Positions 34,014 to 43,915 of a DNA stretch of 64,000 nt are shown here, one piece after another. The DNA is from Nitrospiraceae bacterium (GTDB lineage: Bacteria; Nitrospirota; Nitrospiria; Nitrospirales; UBA8639), in the NCBI GenBank assembly GCA_020632595.1, contig JACKFF010000002.1, forward strand, positions 248,001-312,000, given 5' to 3'. Positions within the stretch are counted from its first letter, which is position 1, and every line of letters begins with the position of its first letter. A model generated the notes under the pieces. That model had not been told where the DNA came from. It did no database searches and saw only the letters and a list, made by a program, of their open reading frames with translations. Position numbers and translations under genes: made by a program.

Positions 34014-35327
34014 TTACTCCTTCTCCTTTGCTTGTGGAGCTTCCCTCATGGGCGATTGTTCTTTTTTGGATTGCAATGAGCGGACCGTGCGAAATCCCAG
34101 GTGATTGGTTCCCGTGTTGATTTCACCTTTGCCGCGTGTGCCGACCATGTAACGGGAGCAGTATTGATCGGTGCACAAAAACGACCCGCCACGGTGCACG
34201 CGTTTTTGTTCGCCTGGCTCGCTGGGATCGAACGGGGAGTCCGGCCCTTGGGGATTGTGTGCGACTCCGCCTGCTATGGCGAGTCGTGCGTAATAATCGG
34301 GCCGATACCAGTCACTCGTCCATTCCCATACGTTCCCGGCTACGTCATACAGTCCATACCCGTTGGGGGGAAATTTTGCCACAGGCCCGATGCCCGGATA
34401 CTGGTCCTTCCCCGTGTCCTGTTGCGGGAAATGACCCTGAAAGCTATTGGCCATCCATTGGCCGTCTTTTCGAAACTCATTTCCCCAGGGATAGACTTTT
34501 CCGCTTAATCCTCCCCGCGCGGCAAATTCCCATTCCGCTTCAGTCGGGAGTCGGTTGCCGGCCCACTTCGCATAGACGACCGCGTCCTCATACGCCATGT
34601 GCACAACAGGAAATTGGTCGCGCCCTTTGAGGTCACTCCCTGGACCAAGCGGATGGCGCCAGTTTGCGCCTCGTATGTAACTCCACCATTGGAAATGGTT
34701 ATCGAGCGGCACGGAATGGTCCGGTGGAGTAAACACGACGGATCCGGCAACCAGGTTCTCCGGTGGGGCACCTGGGAAATCCTCCGCACGTGGTGTGCGT
34801 TCCGCGACCGTGACATAGCCGGTGGCGTCGACGAACCGTTGGAACTGTGCATTGGTGACCTCTGTTTTATCCATCCAGAATCCATCGACATAGACCCGAT
34901 GAATCGGCCGGGAATCGAGCGTCGCGTGCATGCCGACATCGTTCATCTCCCCATCGGATAAATCCGCTGCCCCCATGGAAAATTCACCACCGGGAATCCA
35001 AACCATTCCCTCCGGAGCAGGATCGGAGGGCGGTGACGAGTGTTCAGTATCTGATGAAGCCTCCGCGGATGGGGACGGCTGGTCCATAGGCATGGTTGGT
35101 TGCCGATTCGTCACTGACAGAGCCCGGCCGGGCTTCGCAGCCGAAATACCCATATCGCAGGTCATGCCGACCTGTGGATCCGGCACAGATGACTGGTCTG
35201 ATTGTGCCCCGCTATACCACCAGACTCCGATGACCAAGAGCACGACGAAGACCCCTGCGCCAATTGGCTTAACCGCATGAGAGAGGGAACGTTTCCCTTG
35301 GTCTTTCAAACCGCGTCCGGGTTTCAT
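34014..35327 (-). CDS. Membrane-anchored formylglycine-generating enzyme
   Basis: A 437-residue protein. A single N-terminal membrane helix (VFVVLLVIGVWW, about 25-38) anchors it, with a Pro/Ser-rich linker to about 105. The SUMF1/FGE domain then places the catalytic part in the periplasm: MVWIPGGEFSMG, NRLPTEAEWEFAARGG, GNVWEWTSDWY and RGGSFLCTDQYCSRY. C385 and C390 match the Cys pair of FGE that binds Cu(I) and oxidises Cys to formylglycine. It is followed with no gap by a sulfatase and two more sulfatases further on. A kinase or other FGE-like role is unlikely because both Cys are present. Confidence 0.9.
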   Translation of the reverse strand: MKPGRGLKDQGKRSLSHAVKPIGAGVFVVLLVIGVWWYSGAQSDQSSVPDPQVGMTCDMGISAAKPGRALSVTNRQPTMPMDQPSPSAEASSDTEHSSPPSDPAPEGMVWIPGGEFSMGAADLSDGEMNDVGMHATLDSRPIHRVYVDGFWMDKTEVTNAQFQRFVDATGYVTVAERTPRAEDFPGAPPENLVAGSVVFTPPDHSVPLDNHFQWWSYIRGANWRHPLGPGSDLKGRDQFPVVHMAYEDAVVYAKWAGNRLPTEAEWEFAARGGLSGKVYPWGNEFRKDGQWMANSFQGHFPQQDTGKDQYPGIGPVAKFPPNGYGLYDVAGNVWEWTSDWYRPDYYARLAIAGGVAHNPQGPDSPFDPSEPGEQKRVHRGGSFLCTDQYCSRYMVGTRGKGEINTGTNHLGFRTVRSLQSKKEQSPMREAPQAKEKE

Positions 35328-35863
35328 GATGACTTCACACTAGTTGAGAAAAAGAATTGAACTCTTGTTGCGGTGAATAGGGACTCACACGAATCTACCA
35401 GGACTTCCAGAACTTTTCTACCTGTTTCACGCCGATGGCACGATCGTCGTTTGGGAGAATTGGTATAGTTTTTTGCTGCCGTGGGCCAGGATGGAAAAGC
35501 TGCATGGCTTGGCGCAACAAGTTATACAGAGCGTCGTTCGGGTTTCGCGAAAATTTTTTTCGTGCCCCTATGCCGATGACCCTCGGTGACGTTGGTTGAC
35601 GCGCGTCCGTTAGCCGACGCGAGGACTCGCACCGAGACGACATTTCGAGGAAATATCTGCATGATAGAACTCTTATGACGAGAAGGTTTTTCGTGATGAA
35701 CCGATGCGCAACGTTTTTTCGACGCAAGGGGATCGGAAAGATCAGTCAGTCCACCATATTGGTCAGGACAGCTTGTTGGGGCATCAGGTGATAGGCGATT
35801 CTCACTGCCTGAGGGTGACTCCCCCAACAACCGGAAACATCTGCCTATGAGCCTCCGTTTGGC
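35328..35863. other. Intergenic between PPIase and FGE operons
   Basis: 536 bp; several frames exist on the minus strand (for example 35395-35727), but none has a start signal or protein-like composition. A promoter for the FGE-sulfatase operon should lie in the 35328-35400 part. Confidence 0.35.
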
Positions 35864-36853
35864 TCATGGCGCTCCCTTCGTCTCCGTGGTGTCCGCCGTC
35901 ATGTCATCGATCGCAGGTGCGTGAGGCAGGACCACCTCGTAGCGGGCTTTCATTGCCTCAAACGTCCGGCGGCTGGATTCGATGCGTTGCTCTTCGCTCC
36001 ATTGAGCTTTAATGTCCGGCTCGATTTCTTCGAAGGCGGGCGTGCGACCCGGTGTGTGCGCCTCTACCCAGACGACGTGCCAGCCCAATCCGGACTCAAT
36101 CGGGCCTTCCCAGGATCGCGGCGTGAGTTGGAGCAATGTTTCGGCAAACGTGGTGCCGAAGACCGCGGCCACCTGATCCGGCGTCCGGTCATTGTAGAAG
36201 TCCTGGAACATGAAAGGATCGCCCAGCGTTGACAAAACGGGCGAATTCAATGGCTTCCCGTTAAGCTGTTCACGCGCTGATGCAGCCTCTTTTTTTACCC
36301 CTGGGCCACGCCGGTCAGGGGAAAAATAGAGATGATGGAACGACACCCGTGGGGGCGGCGCGAAGCGATCGGGATTCTTCTCGAACCAGGCCCGGAGTTC
36401 TTCAGTCGTCGGGTCGTGAAGGGCAGCGAGATCTTGGACGAGAAACTCCATCTTCTGTGCCAGTCGGCGTTTGACGATGATGTCTTCCTTATCCAGACCC
36501 AGGGCAAGCGCCTCCCGGTAGAAGATCTCCTCGTGGACCTTGTTTTCGATGAGACGACGCATATCCTCGTGAGTGGGCGAAGGGCGTCCTTGCGCAAGCC
36601 ACGTTGCCCTGAGTTGGCGCAGATCGTCCATGGTCAACACAATGCGATTGGATGAATTACGCCCGGTCGTTTCCGGTTGCAGCGCCTGGTATCCGATAAA
36701 TAACACAACGCCGATCAGCAGGAAGTGCAGCAGCGGTTCGCGTCCCCAACGCCTGAGACGCGATGGTGTTCCCCCGACGGAAGCGGGATCATCCTGATCC
36801 GGACCAACGCGTTCTTCCAACCGCACTTCTTCACGCTGGCTCAGACCGGTCAT
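35864..36853 (-). CDS. Membrane-anchored parvulin-type peptidyl-prolyl isomerase, copy 1
   Basis: A 329-residue protein with an N-terminal membrane helix (LLHFLLIGVVLFIGYQAL, about 41-58). SurA/PpiD-like helices follow (VHEEIFYREALALGLDKEDIIVKRRLAQKMEFLVQDL). The parvulin fold contains RVSFHHLYFSP, FGTTFAETLLQL and PIESGLGWHVVWVEAHTPG. It is thus a periplasmic foldase. Its ATG overlaps the stop of the DUF3604 gene (ATGA), so the two are translationally coupled. It resembles the copy at 43912-44769 almost throughout. Confidence 0.87.
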   Translation of the reverse strand: MTGLSQREEVRLEERVGPDQDDPASVGGTPSRLRRWGREPLLHFLLIGVVLFIGYQALQPETTGRNSSNRIVLTMDDLRQLRATWLAQGRPSPTHEDMRRLIENKVHEEIFYREALALGLDKEDIIVKRRLAQKMEFLVQDLAALHDPTTEELRAWFEKNPDRFAPPPRVSFHHLYFSPDRRGPGVKKEAASAREQLNGKPLNSPVLSTLGDPFMFQDFYNDRTPDQVAAVFGTTFAETLLQLTPRSWEGPIESGLGWHVVWVEAHTPGRTPAFEEIEPDIKAQWSEEQRIESSRRTFEAMKARYEVVLPHAPAIDDMTADTTETKGAP

Positions 36854-39081
36854 TCGTCGGCCGCTTCGATCTCATAATTGGCGTACCCGAACTCATTGCT
36901 GCGTGCCGCTACGTGCTTGTTGCCTATCTTGTAGACGATCACTTCGAAGGGGGTCCCCGCGACATCCACCAAGTAGCGCCCGTCGCGGATTTCATATTGC
37001 ATTTGGCGGCCATGCGCCAACTCGCCCATGACGTCCAGGCTTGGCAGATTCCCGTTAACCGCCGTGATGAGGCGCCGACCGTCGGCTCCATGGAGGATTT
37101 CGAACCGTTGTCCGGTGACCGAATTACGGACCCGGATGGTTTTGCCCACGATCAACTGTTTCAATTCCTCGTCACCGAGAGCGATCGCGCCCTTCTGTGT
37201 GAGTTCGGCGACGGTGACGCCCGGTTTGGCCGCTTTGCGTGACTCTTCGTTTGGTGTGTACCAGATCGGCGATGTCCAGGCGCGCTCCTGAATCGTCGCC
37301 GGCACACCGTCCGGCGGTACTCTGCCCAACTGCACAGCCTGGATGGTGCTCCAGCGCGGGGTCGGAATCTCCAGAACACGGGCGTAGTAAAATGCGTCGA
37401 GACTCGGATCAAAATCCGGGTCCGTCCAGACAGTCTTCAGCTCCACTGCGCCAATGGTGTTCGTATACGTTGCCGTCACGAGGTTTACCGTGTGGCCGAT
37501 CGAGGGCAGTTTACCCGTGGCCGGGTCCGGTTTCCGCGTGCCGCCCCAGGCAACATCATATATTTTCTCAAAGGTCTGACCATTTTTGGACCAGCCTTTG
37601 ACGATCTGGATGCGATCAAGGTTGCCGCTGTCGGGGTCTTTCACCGCCCAGACGACGAACGACGGGGCCTTGGCCGTTGCAGCCGGCAGATCGCCACCCA
37701 TCGATACGCCTTTGGTATAAGCCGTCTTCACCCAATCCTTCTGTTTGAGGACATCGGGTCCGAATTCCCATCCGCCGAATAGCCTTACCCTGAGGCGGAC
37801 GCCGCTGGTGGAGTAGGTCTCCTTGCGTTGCATGGCGGCGAAAATGGCCTCGCGCGTATTTTCTTCCGCCCACACCACGCTCAAGCCTGCAGGGCTGGCC
37901 CACAGGTTCTTGAATCCAAAATGCCCGCCTTCCAGGCGCTTTTCCGGTGTTTCGTCAAAGTTACCTCCGTGGATGCCGAAAAAGTTGTTCTGCCGGTAGG
38001 ACACCGCGGTGCTATGCGAATCGGATCCGCTGACGACACCGAATTTGTAAGGATTGAGGCCGAGCCTGTCCTGCATGGCGAGTCCGTCCTTAAAGGCCTG
38101 GCGGATGTAGCTGCCGAAATTGCGCGGATCGCCTTTATAACCCAGGAGTTGCCAGACGACGACTTCGTAATTGGCAAATTCATCGTTGGGTGACAGGCCC
38201 GGTGTGGTCTCCGACTGACCCTTGACCTGCTTGAGTTCCCCCAGCGGTTCGTTGCGCATGCGGGTCTCCGCCCACGCCTTGTCGATCGGACGCCCTCGAT
38301 CATCCACCTCCGTTGGAAACATCAGGCCATTGCTCAGGTTCGGATTATGGGTAATCGCGAGGAGCTCGTTGCCCGCTTTGCGTTGGTCGTCCATCCACTT
38401 CCAGAGCGCGCGAGGATCGTCCGAGTCGATCGCGCTGAAGGGCATGTCCGGCACCTTCTTGGTATCCAGAAAAAAGATGTTGCGATGCAGATTGGCGCTG
38501 TTGGGTGTGGAGGTCCATTCATACGCCGCAAAGGTCGTGAACTTGCCGGGCTGGTAGTATTTGTCGGCAATCTCCACCAGCCGCTTCCAGTAGGTGCCCA
38601 ACACGTCAGGGGCCATCAAATCCGTAAGGGGATGATTTTTGAGCATGGTCACCGTGAGGAGCTTGTACGTGGCCTCGGCCTCCACCCGGCTGCCGAACTT
38701 CAAGGACTTTCCAAGTAAGGTCTTGCTGAGCTGCGAATCGGGGTCCAGTGCGGCCTGAACGGCTCCGAGATACTCCGCATGCTCGGTGGTCGCGCCCCAG
38801 TCAAGCGGTTTGGTGATTTTCACCGTGAATCCCCCCGGATGCGTGATGGGCTGTCCCAGCGAATACTTGTAGAACTCTTCAGGTCCGGCGATGGTGTTCC
38901 CGAATCCGAGATAGGAGTCGAGCGACCAGCTCGTATGCACATGCGTTTCCCCGAAATAGGCCTCCCGTTCCGGTGCCTGTTGGGCGAAGGCCGCTTGACC
39001 CGCCTGGATCAAGAGTCCGGCTAACAATAGGGTCCTGATGGTAGAGCCGAGGTTCAGGCGAAACAGAACACGGTTCTGCAT
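36850..39081 (-). CDS. DUF3604 periplasmic protein, copy 1
   Basis: 743 residues from the ATG at 39081 (AAGGAGATTGCT upstream; signal TLLLAGLLIQAGQAAFAQ). The DUF3604 signature is YFGETHVHTSWSLDSYLG near the N-terminus, with TEHAEYLG and SGSDSHSTAV later. The His/Asp pattern resembles PHP metal-dependent hydrolases. The family's reaction is not known to me. It is followed directly by a parvulin foldase (overlap of 4 bp), so the pair is probably matured together. Its paralogue lies at 40811-42772. Confidence 0.85.
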   Translation of the reverse strand: MQNRVLFRLNLGSTIRTLLLAGLLIQAGQAAFAQQAPEREAYFGETHVHTSWSLDSYLGFGNTIAGPEEFYKYSLGQPITHPGGFTVKITKPLDWGATTEHAEYLGAVQAALDPDSQLSKTLLGKSLKFGSRVEAEATYKLLTVTMLKNHPLTDLMAPDVLGTYWKRLVEIADKYYQPGKFTTFAAYEWTSTPNSANLHRNIFFLDTKKVPDMPFSAIDSDDPRALWKWMDDQRKAGNELLAITHNPNLSNGLMFPTEVDDRGRPIDKAWAETRMRNEPLGELKQVKGQSETTPGLSPNDEFANYEVVVWQLLGYKGDPRNFGSYIRQAFKDGLAMQDRLGLNPYKFGVVSGSDSHSTAVSYRQNNFFGIHGGNFDETPEKRLEGGHFGFKNLWASPAGLSVVWAEENTREAIFAAMQRKETYSTSGVRLRVRLFGGWEFGPDVLKQKDWVKTAYTKGVSMGGDLPAATAKAPSFVVWAVKDPDSGNLDRIQIVKGWSKNGQTFEKIYDVAWGGTRKPDPATGKLPSIGHTVNLVTATYTNTIGAVELKTVWTDPDFDPSLDAFYYARVLEIPTPRWSTIQAVQLGRVPPDGVPATIQERAWTSPIWYTPNEESRKAAKPGVTVAELTQKGAIALGDEELKQLIVGKTIRVRNSVTGQRFEILHGADGRRLITAVNGNLPSLDVMGELAHGRQMQYEIRDGRYLVDVAGTPFEVIVYKIGNKHVAARSNEFGYANYEIEAADE

Positions 39082-39480
39082 AGCAATCTCCTTTTTTCGC
39101 ATGGAATTCGTTCGGGACAGTGAATGCCTGTTTTTGCCGAACGGAGGTTCTCAGAATTTCCTGTTGGCATTGAGGATGACAAAGAATATATCGTTTCCCT
39201 AAATGTCGCGATTAAGCAGGGCCTCATTATTGTTCTTGGCCTTTCCGGGATTATCGGATCTGAGCTTACCTCATTTTGTTGTCCTCTCCGGGTATCCTGT
39301 TGACTGCCAGCCTTCTTTGAGTTGAAAAAGAAATCAGAACCGAAAAGTCGGGTGGCTTCCGTTCTGATGCGTGGTTTGTCCTGGGTCGCGGGCCCATTCA
39401 CTTCGTATCGCAACGGGACGATCGCCTTCCGTGCATCCAACACGGTGATCGATAGGTACCTGAATTCGTGGATCGGGAAG

Positions 39481-39671
39481 GGGGCTGTTGAAAAAAGCCG
39501 CCAGCGGCGTTCTCCCCATTTTTCCGTGCTCACGTACTGGAAGTACGCTCTGCGCGCAAAAATGACTGCGGCCTTGCTGGACAACTTTTTTTGAACAGCC
39601 CCAAGGCCTCTAATATGCAATGTGCCTGTCGGTCAATATGCCCTTGGAAATTATTATTATTCAACACTCCC
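39481..39671 (+). repeat. MITE-like element, copy D (subfamily II, 191 bp)
   Basis: The left end GGGGCTGTTGAAAAAA pairs with TTTTTTGAACAGCCCC, and the tail ends TTATTCAACACTCCC. It is flanked by perfect GGAAG direct repeats (39476-39480 and 39672-39676). It lacks a 24-nt block seen in A, B, E and G (the segment around AGACTCAGGGCATGC). Confidence 0.87.
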
Positions 39672-39861
39672 GGAAGGCGTCTCGGTCCAATATTTCTGCC
39701 GTATGCGGATCGAATGTCGATATTGTTGCAAATACCGGCAGTATAATATGGGGTATAGATTCATGGAAACGTCCTCTTCATCAATTTTGAAATTCGCGAT
39801 GTCCTTCTTGCATCGGTCTCAGGCCTGCATGTTTGGAGGCGATGTTCGGGCTCGTCCCTGC

Positions 39862-39890
39862 CGTGTCCGCCGGGGTGTCCCGCGGACACG
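39862..39890 (-). terminator. Weak terminator-like hairpin after DUF4410 gene
   Basis: CGTGTCCGC pairs with GCGGACACG around an 11-nt loop, 12 bp after the stop of the DUF4410 gene. No T-run follows on the minus strand, so it may be a Rho-dependent or protective structure. Confidence 0.4.
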
Positions 39891-39901
39891 CCATCATCGG
39901 G

Positions 39902-40612
39902 TTATTTAATCCATCCTTGTTGCTGGAATCTGGGCTTGATCTTATCGGCGATTTCTTTGGCAATCGCCTTTTCCCGGCCCTCAATTTTGGCGCTACCGCT
40001 GTATTCCCCGTATGCCTTCATCCCGCCTCCAACGATAAGGCCCACGGGGTTGGCCGTGGCAATGAGGGCGGCGGTTCCTACCGCTGCTCCGGGGGTTTTA
40101 CTTCCTCCGGAATGTACGGTACCGGATCCAAGTTTTCGCAGTCCCTGGGGCGTCATTTGGAAGCCTTCGGCCGCCACCGTCAACTCCGACCCACCGGAGC
40201 CAAATCCCACCGCGACGCGCTTGACCGCACTGCCTTCATCGATGGCGAGGAGGTAGCCCCGGATCACGAGGTCGTTGATCTGCGGTGTGGTTTCACTCGA
40301 AGCCCGTCTGGCTGCCAGTCCCATGTAGCGAATCTCCTCGACCAGTTGTTCTGCAATGTGAATACCCACCTGCCGACCGGCTTCGATCTGTTCGGGAGTT
40401 TGGGGAGTCGGATGATCGGTATGCTGCCCGGCGAGCACGGAATCGGCCGGAACGTCGGCGGAGCTGGCGGCAAAGTCGTATACCCAGATGTGAGCGGGTC
40501 GAGCGAGTTTTTCGGTCACGAGTATCTCGCGGTTCGATGTCTCGGTCGAGGCGCATCCGACTGAAACCACGAGGGACAACATACATACTACGGACCGCAT
40601 GAAGAACTTCAT
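39902..40612 (-). CDS. DUF4410 lipoprotein, copy 1
   Basis: 236 residues from 40612 (AAAGGAGATCCGCC upstream). It has a lipoprotein signal with lipobox VSVGCAS. The mature protein has the DUF4410 pattern: WVYDFAASSADVP, GRQVGIHIAEQLVEEIRYMGLAA, INDLVIRGYLLAIDEGSAVKRVAVGFGSGGSELTVAAEG, and the Gly-rich ATANPVGLIVGGGMKAYGE. The end is FQQQGWIK. The family is an outer-membrane-associated lipoprotein of unknown role. It is a paralogue of 45791-46504 and lies between the two DUF3604 genes. Confidence 0.85.
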   Translation of the reverse strand: MKFFMRSVVCMLSLVVSVGCASTETSNREILVTEKLARPAHIWVYDFAASSADVPADSVLAGQHTDHPTPQTPEQIEAGRQVGIHIAEQLVEEIRYMGLAARRASSETTPQINDLVIRGYLLAIDEGSAVKRVAVGFGSGGSELTVAAEGFQMTPQGLRKLGSGTVHSGGSKTPGAAVGTAALIATANPVGLIVGGGMKAYGEYSGSAKIEGREKAIAKEIADKIKPRFQQQGWIK

Positions 40613-40810
40613 GGCGGATCTCCTTTGGTTAGAGGGCATGTGCATCGCCTTCGGTTTCATCCCAGACATCGGGCGGACATTCCGACGGGCAAGGATTAGG
40701 ACCTCGCCGCACATGAGATGTTGATGATGGTAAATCGATAAATCGACTAATCATTTTCTGCTGGTCGATTATGACCGGTTTGATTGCTCAGGCGATTTCT
40801 GTTTTGGGGT

Positions 40811-42772
40811 TTATGTCCCCGGATTGTACCAGATTGGTGAGGTGTACGCGCGTTCCTGGAGCACCATTCTGGTGTCCGGTGGGGGTATCACACCAAAACG
40901 TTTCGCATCGTAGGCGGTCCAACGAGGTGTCGGAATCTCAAGGACACGTGCATAGTAAAAGGCACGAACCGATGGGTCAAAATCCGGATCCGTCCAGACC
41001 GTGATTAATTCCGGATCGCCGATGGTGTTGGTCCAGGTGGCGTTTTCGAGATCCACGGTGCTACCCACAGGTGGCAGCTTGCCGTCAGACCCGGGCTGGC
41101 GTTTATCGGCATCTCCCCAAATAACATCGTAGACCTTTTCCTGAGGAGCCCCGTCCTTGCTCAACCATCCTTTGATAATTTGGATACGGTCAAGGTTCGC
41201 GCCGATAGGATCTTTCAGTGCGGCCACAAGAAACGTGGGCGATTTACCTTGGGGGGCATCGCGCAAATCACCGCCCATCGGGACACCTTTTGTGTAGCCT
41301 ATATTGGCCGGCATCCGGTTGTGTGCGTCAGCCGGTTTGAAATCGAAGCCGCCGAAGAAGCGAACAAGCATGCGCGGTCCGGTCGTGGCATACGTCTCCT
41401 TTCGTTCCATCGCGTCCCAGAGTGCCTCGCGGGTATTCTCTGTTGCCCAGACCCCGGCGTATCCCGCCGCAGCGACCTCCCAGTCCATCACCTTCACCCC
41501 GGTTTTGGGATTATCAAAAAAGGCTTTGGTCATCCGTTCCGGAGTGGGTTCCTGGGGCGTGGTTTTGCCAAAAAAGTTCTCCTCTTCCAGCGCGGCTAGA
41601 CCGGTGTGGGCATCGCTGCTGCCGATCAGGCCGAACTTGAATGGATTCGTGCCGAACTTCTCTTCAAGCATGAGGCCATTTTTCAGGCCTGAGCGGGCAT
41701 ATTCGAATTCGAGCATCTTTTTTGTTTTGGCCACGCTGCCGTCAAGATTGCCTTTATCCCATGTCTCGAAATCGGCAAACTCATCATTGGGTGAGAGGAA
41801 GGGGTGAGCCTCCCCGTCGCCTTTAGTCTGAGTCGCCTCGTAAAGGCGTTCCCACTTCGCCCGGGTCTCGACATACTCGCGATCGATCGTTTTGCCAAAC
41901 GTCTCGATCGTCGGAAACATGAGGCCGTTGCTCAAATTGCCATTGTGGGCAATCGCCAGCACGCTGCCGCCGGTTTTTTGCTCATAGGCGGCCATCCATG
42001 TCCAGAGGTCCTCTGGATTATCACTACCCATCGGAGGATAAACGGTAAATGGCTCAACCTGGCTGGCCTTATCACCACTGTCGCGGAAGATGATGTTGCG
42101 GTGCAGGTTATTGCCACCGGTGTTGGATGTCCACTCATACCCGATAAAGGCGGTAAAGCGGCCAGGTTCGTTGAAATCCTCGGCGGCCTTGATCGTTTCC
42201 TGCCAGGCGTTTCGATAGGGTCGCGTACCGGGGAAATACATCAACGGCTTCGGAAAGGTTCCGTGCGAAAATGACATGATAATCTCGATGGCTGCCTCCG
42301 CTCCCTTGCCGGATTGAAGCATGTCGTACCACTTCCGTCCGGTCGGGTCGGCCAGGATCTCGGGTTTTCCGGCGAAGAGATCGGGGAAAAACCCCATGTT
42401 GTCGGAATGATCCGCAACCACAAGAAAGTCAAGCGGACGTGAGAGCTTGACCGGTTGGCCGCTCGACGCTATGACTTCCTCGCCTCTGGCGAACTGATAC
42501 GCATCACGCGGTGTGAGTCGTGCGCCAAACGCTCCAGCATCCATTGAGAACGACGTGTGCAGATGGGTGTCGCCGAAGAAGGGTCTCGTAGGAAAACTGC
42601 GGCCGGCATAGGGCGAGTAGGGGGGCTTAGATGGAAACGCCTTTTCCACCGTGTCCTTCTCAGGGGCACTGAGTCCCGGCGAGGCGCCTGTGGCGGTATC
42701 GGCCAGAGGAAAACTCAGGGTAAAAACCATCATTCCGCTGAGGATCGTTTGACCAATAACTCGTGTTTTCAT
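40811..42772 (-). CDS. DUF3604 periplasmic protein, copy 2
   Basis: 653 residues; AAAAAGGAGACTGCCCG upstream and a signal peptide to TGASP. The signature FFGDTHLHTSFSMDAGAFG is followed by VVADHSDNMGFFPDL and IGSSDAHTGLAALEEENFFGK. It shares long stretches with copy 1 (for example PDFDPSVRAFYYARVLEIPTPRW). The ends are also alike (YTSPIWYNP), but copy 1 has an additional C-terminal part. It follows the HupE-like gene by 16 bp, in an operon with it and a parvulin. Confidence 0.85.
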   Translation of the reverse strand: MKTRVIGQTILSGMMVFTLSFPLADTATGASPGLSAPEKDTVEKAFPSKPPYSPYAGRSFPTRPFFGDTHLHTSFSMDAGAFGARLTPRDAYQFARGEEVIASSGQPVKLSRPLDFLVVADHSDNMGFFPDLFAGKPEILADPTGRKWYDMLQSGKGAEAAIEIIMSFSHGTFPKPLMYFPGTRPYRNAWQETIKAAEDFNEPGRFTAFIGYEWTSNTGGNNLHRNIIFRDSGDKASQVEPFTVYPPMGSDNPEDLWTWMAAYEQKTGGSVLAIAHNGNLSNGLMFPTIETFGKTIDREYVETRAKWERLYEATQTKGDGEAHPFLSPNDEFADFETWDKGNLDGSVAKTKKMLEFEYARSGLKNGLMLEEKFGTNPFKFGLIGSSDAHTGLAALEEENFFGKTTPQEPTPERMTKAFFDNPKTGVKVMDWEVAAAGYAGVWATENTREALWDAMERKETYATTGPRMLVRFFGGFDFKPADAHNRMPANIGYTKGVPMGGDLRDAPQGKSPTFLVAALKDPIGANLDRIQIIKGWLSKDGAPQEKVYDVIWGDADKRQPGSDGKLPPVGSTVDLENATWTNTIGDPELITVWTDPDFDPSVRAFYYARVLEIPTPRWTAYDAKRFGVIPPPDTRMVLQERAYTSPIWYNPGT

Positions 42773-42787
42773 CGGGCAGTCTCCTTT

Positions 42788-43915
42788 TTAAAATGCTGAA
42801 AGGCGTTGAAAGACCCAGAACATCGCCACACTGCCGATGGTGTATGGGGGGATATATTGGGTCCATTGTGGCATTTGAATGTGAATCTGTCGAAAAGCTG
42901 CCATGACACCAATGGCGGCAGCGATGAATAGCAATTGACCGGCTTCGACTCCGATATTGAAGAAGAGCAAGGCCACTGGAATATGTCCCTCCGGTAAACC
43001 GACTTCGCTCAATGCGCCCGCAAACCCGAATCCGTGCAGCAGCCCGAACGAAAACGCCACAATCCACGGCGCACGTGCCGTGATTCCTTCAATGCCACGC
43101 CGGGTGTGAATGATTTCAGCGGCGACCATCACAATGCTCAACGCGATGAGCGCTTCGACAGGTTGCGATGGCACATGGATAAATCCCAGCGTCGCCAGTC
43201 CGAGTGTGATGCTGTGCGCCACGGTGAAGGCGGTGATAGTTTTGACCAGACGCATCGTCCCCCTGGTAATCATCAGCAACGCGAGCACGAAGAGCAGGTG
43301 GTCAATGCCGAGAAGAATGTGCTCCACGCCAAGCTTCGAATATTGGCCGGCTACTTCCCATGCGCTTTGCTCCACGGGTACCGTGGCCACGGGATTCGAG
43401 GGGGTAAGCCGTTGGACCCACGAACTGCCATCGGCAAATTCAATTCGCACCAGGACATCCGTCATCGTCCGTTCAAGCCCGCGAATCCGGACGGTTTGAC
43501 CGCGTAAGGATTCGATGGTCCGGATCTTCCATGTTTGCACGACGGCGGTCTCTGTCTGGCGGTTTACGGGAGGTGTGATGTCTTTGGGTTGGCCGGAGAA
43601 TTCCGGCGACAATGCCAGACGCATCTCTCCGCGCGCGGGTGTTTTCCACAGCACGCTGAATTCTCCGGTTGTGATTTCCCGAAGTTCCAAATAGGCCGGA
43701 CGAACCTCGTGTGCAAAGGCTGGTGTCGGCAAGAGGAAGTGCCCGAATAGGACCGTGCCGCAAGCAAGAAGCCCCGGCCATTTTGGGCTGCGAGGGCGGG
43801 GCAAATAGGAAATCATTTTGGAGAGGGGAAGTCTCCAGGAGATAGCGGCCGTGATGCCCCGTTGGACTGATGCCAAGGGGGACGTGACCGTCCATGTCGG
43901 ACGGATCGCGATCAT
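42788..43915 (-). CDS. HupE/UreJ-family membrane protein
   Basis: A 375-residue protein. A periplasmic domain follows the signal segment (AHEVRPAYLELREITTGEF... ). The C-terminal part has about six membrane helices, with family motifs GVEHILLGIDHLLF, AHSITLGLA, FGLLHGFGFAGAL and NIGVEAGQLLF. HupE and UreJ proteins carry Ni2+; other members are linked to Cu or Co. Metal-binding His and Asp are present in GIDHLLF and AHS. It overlaps the parvulin gene by 4 bp (ATGA) and is followed by DUF3604. It may supply a metal to the periplasmic enzymes of this island (inference). Confidence 0.85.
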   Translation of the reverse strand: MIAIRPTWTVTSPLASVQRGITAAISWRLPLSKMISYLPRPRSPKWPGLLACGTVLFGHFLLPTPAFAHEVRPAYLELREITTGEFSVLWKTPARGEMRLALSPEFSGQPKDITPPVNRQTETAVVQTWKIRTIESLRGQTVRIRGLERTMTDVLVRIEFADGSSWVQRLTPSNPVATVPVEQSAWEVAGQYSKLGVEHILLGIDHLLFVLALLMITRGTMRLVKTITAFTVAHSITLGLATLGFIHVPSQPVEALIALSIVMVAAEIIHTRRGIEGITARAPWIVAFSFGLLHGFGFAGALSEVGLPEGHIPVALLFFNIGVEAGQLLFIAAAIGVMAAFRQIHIQMPQWTQYIPPYTIGSVAMFWVFQRLSAF

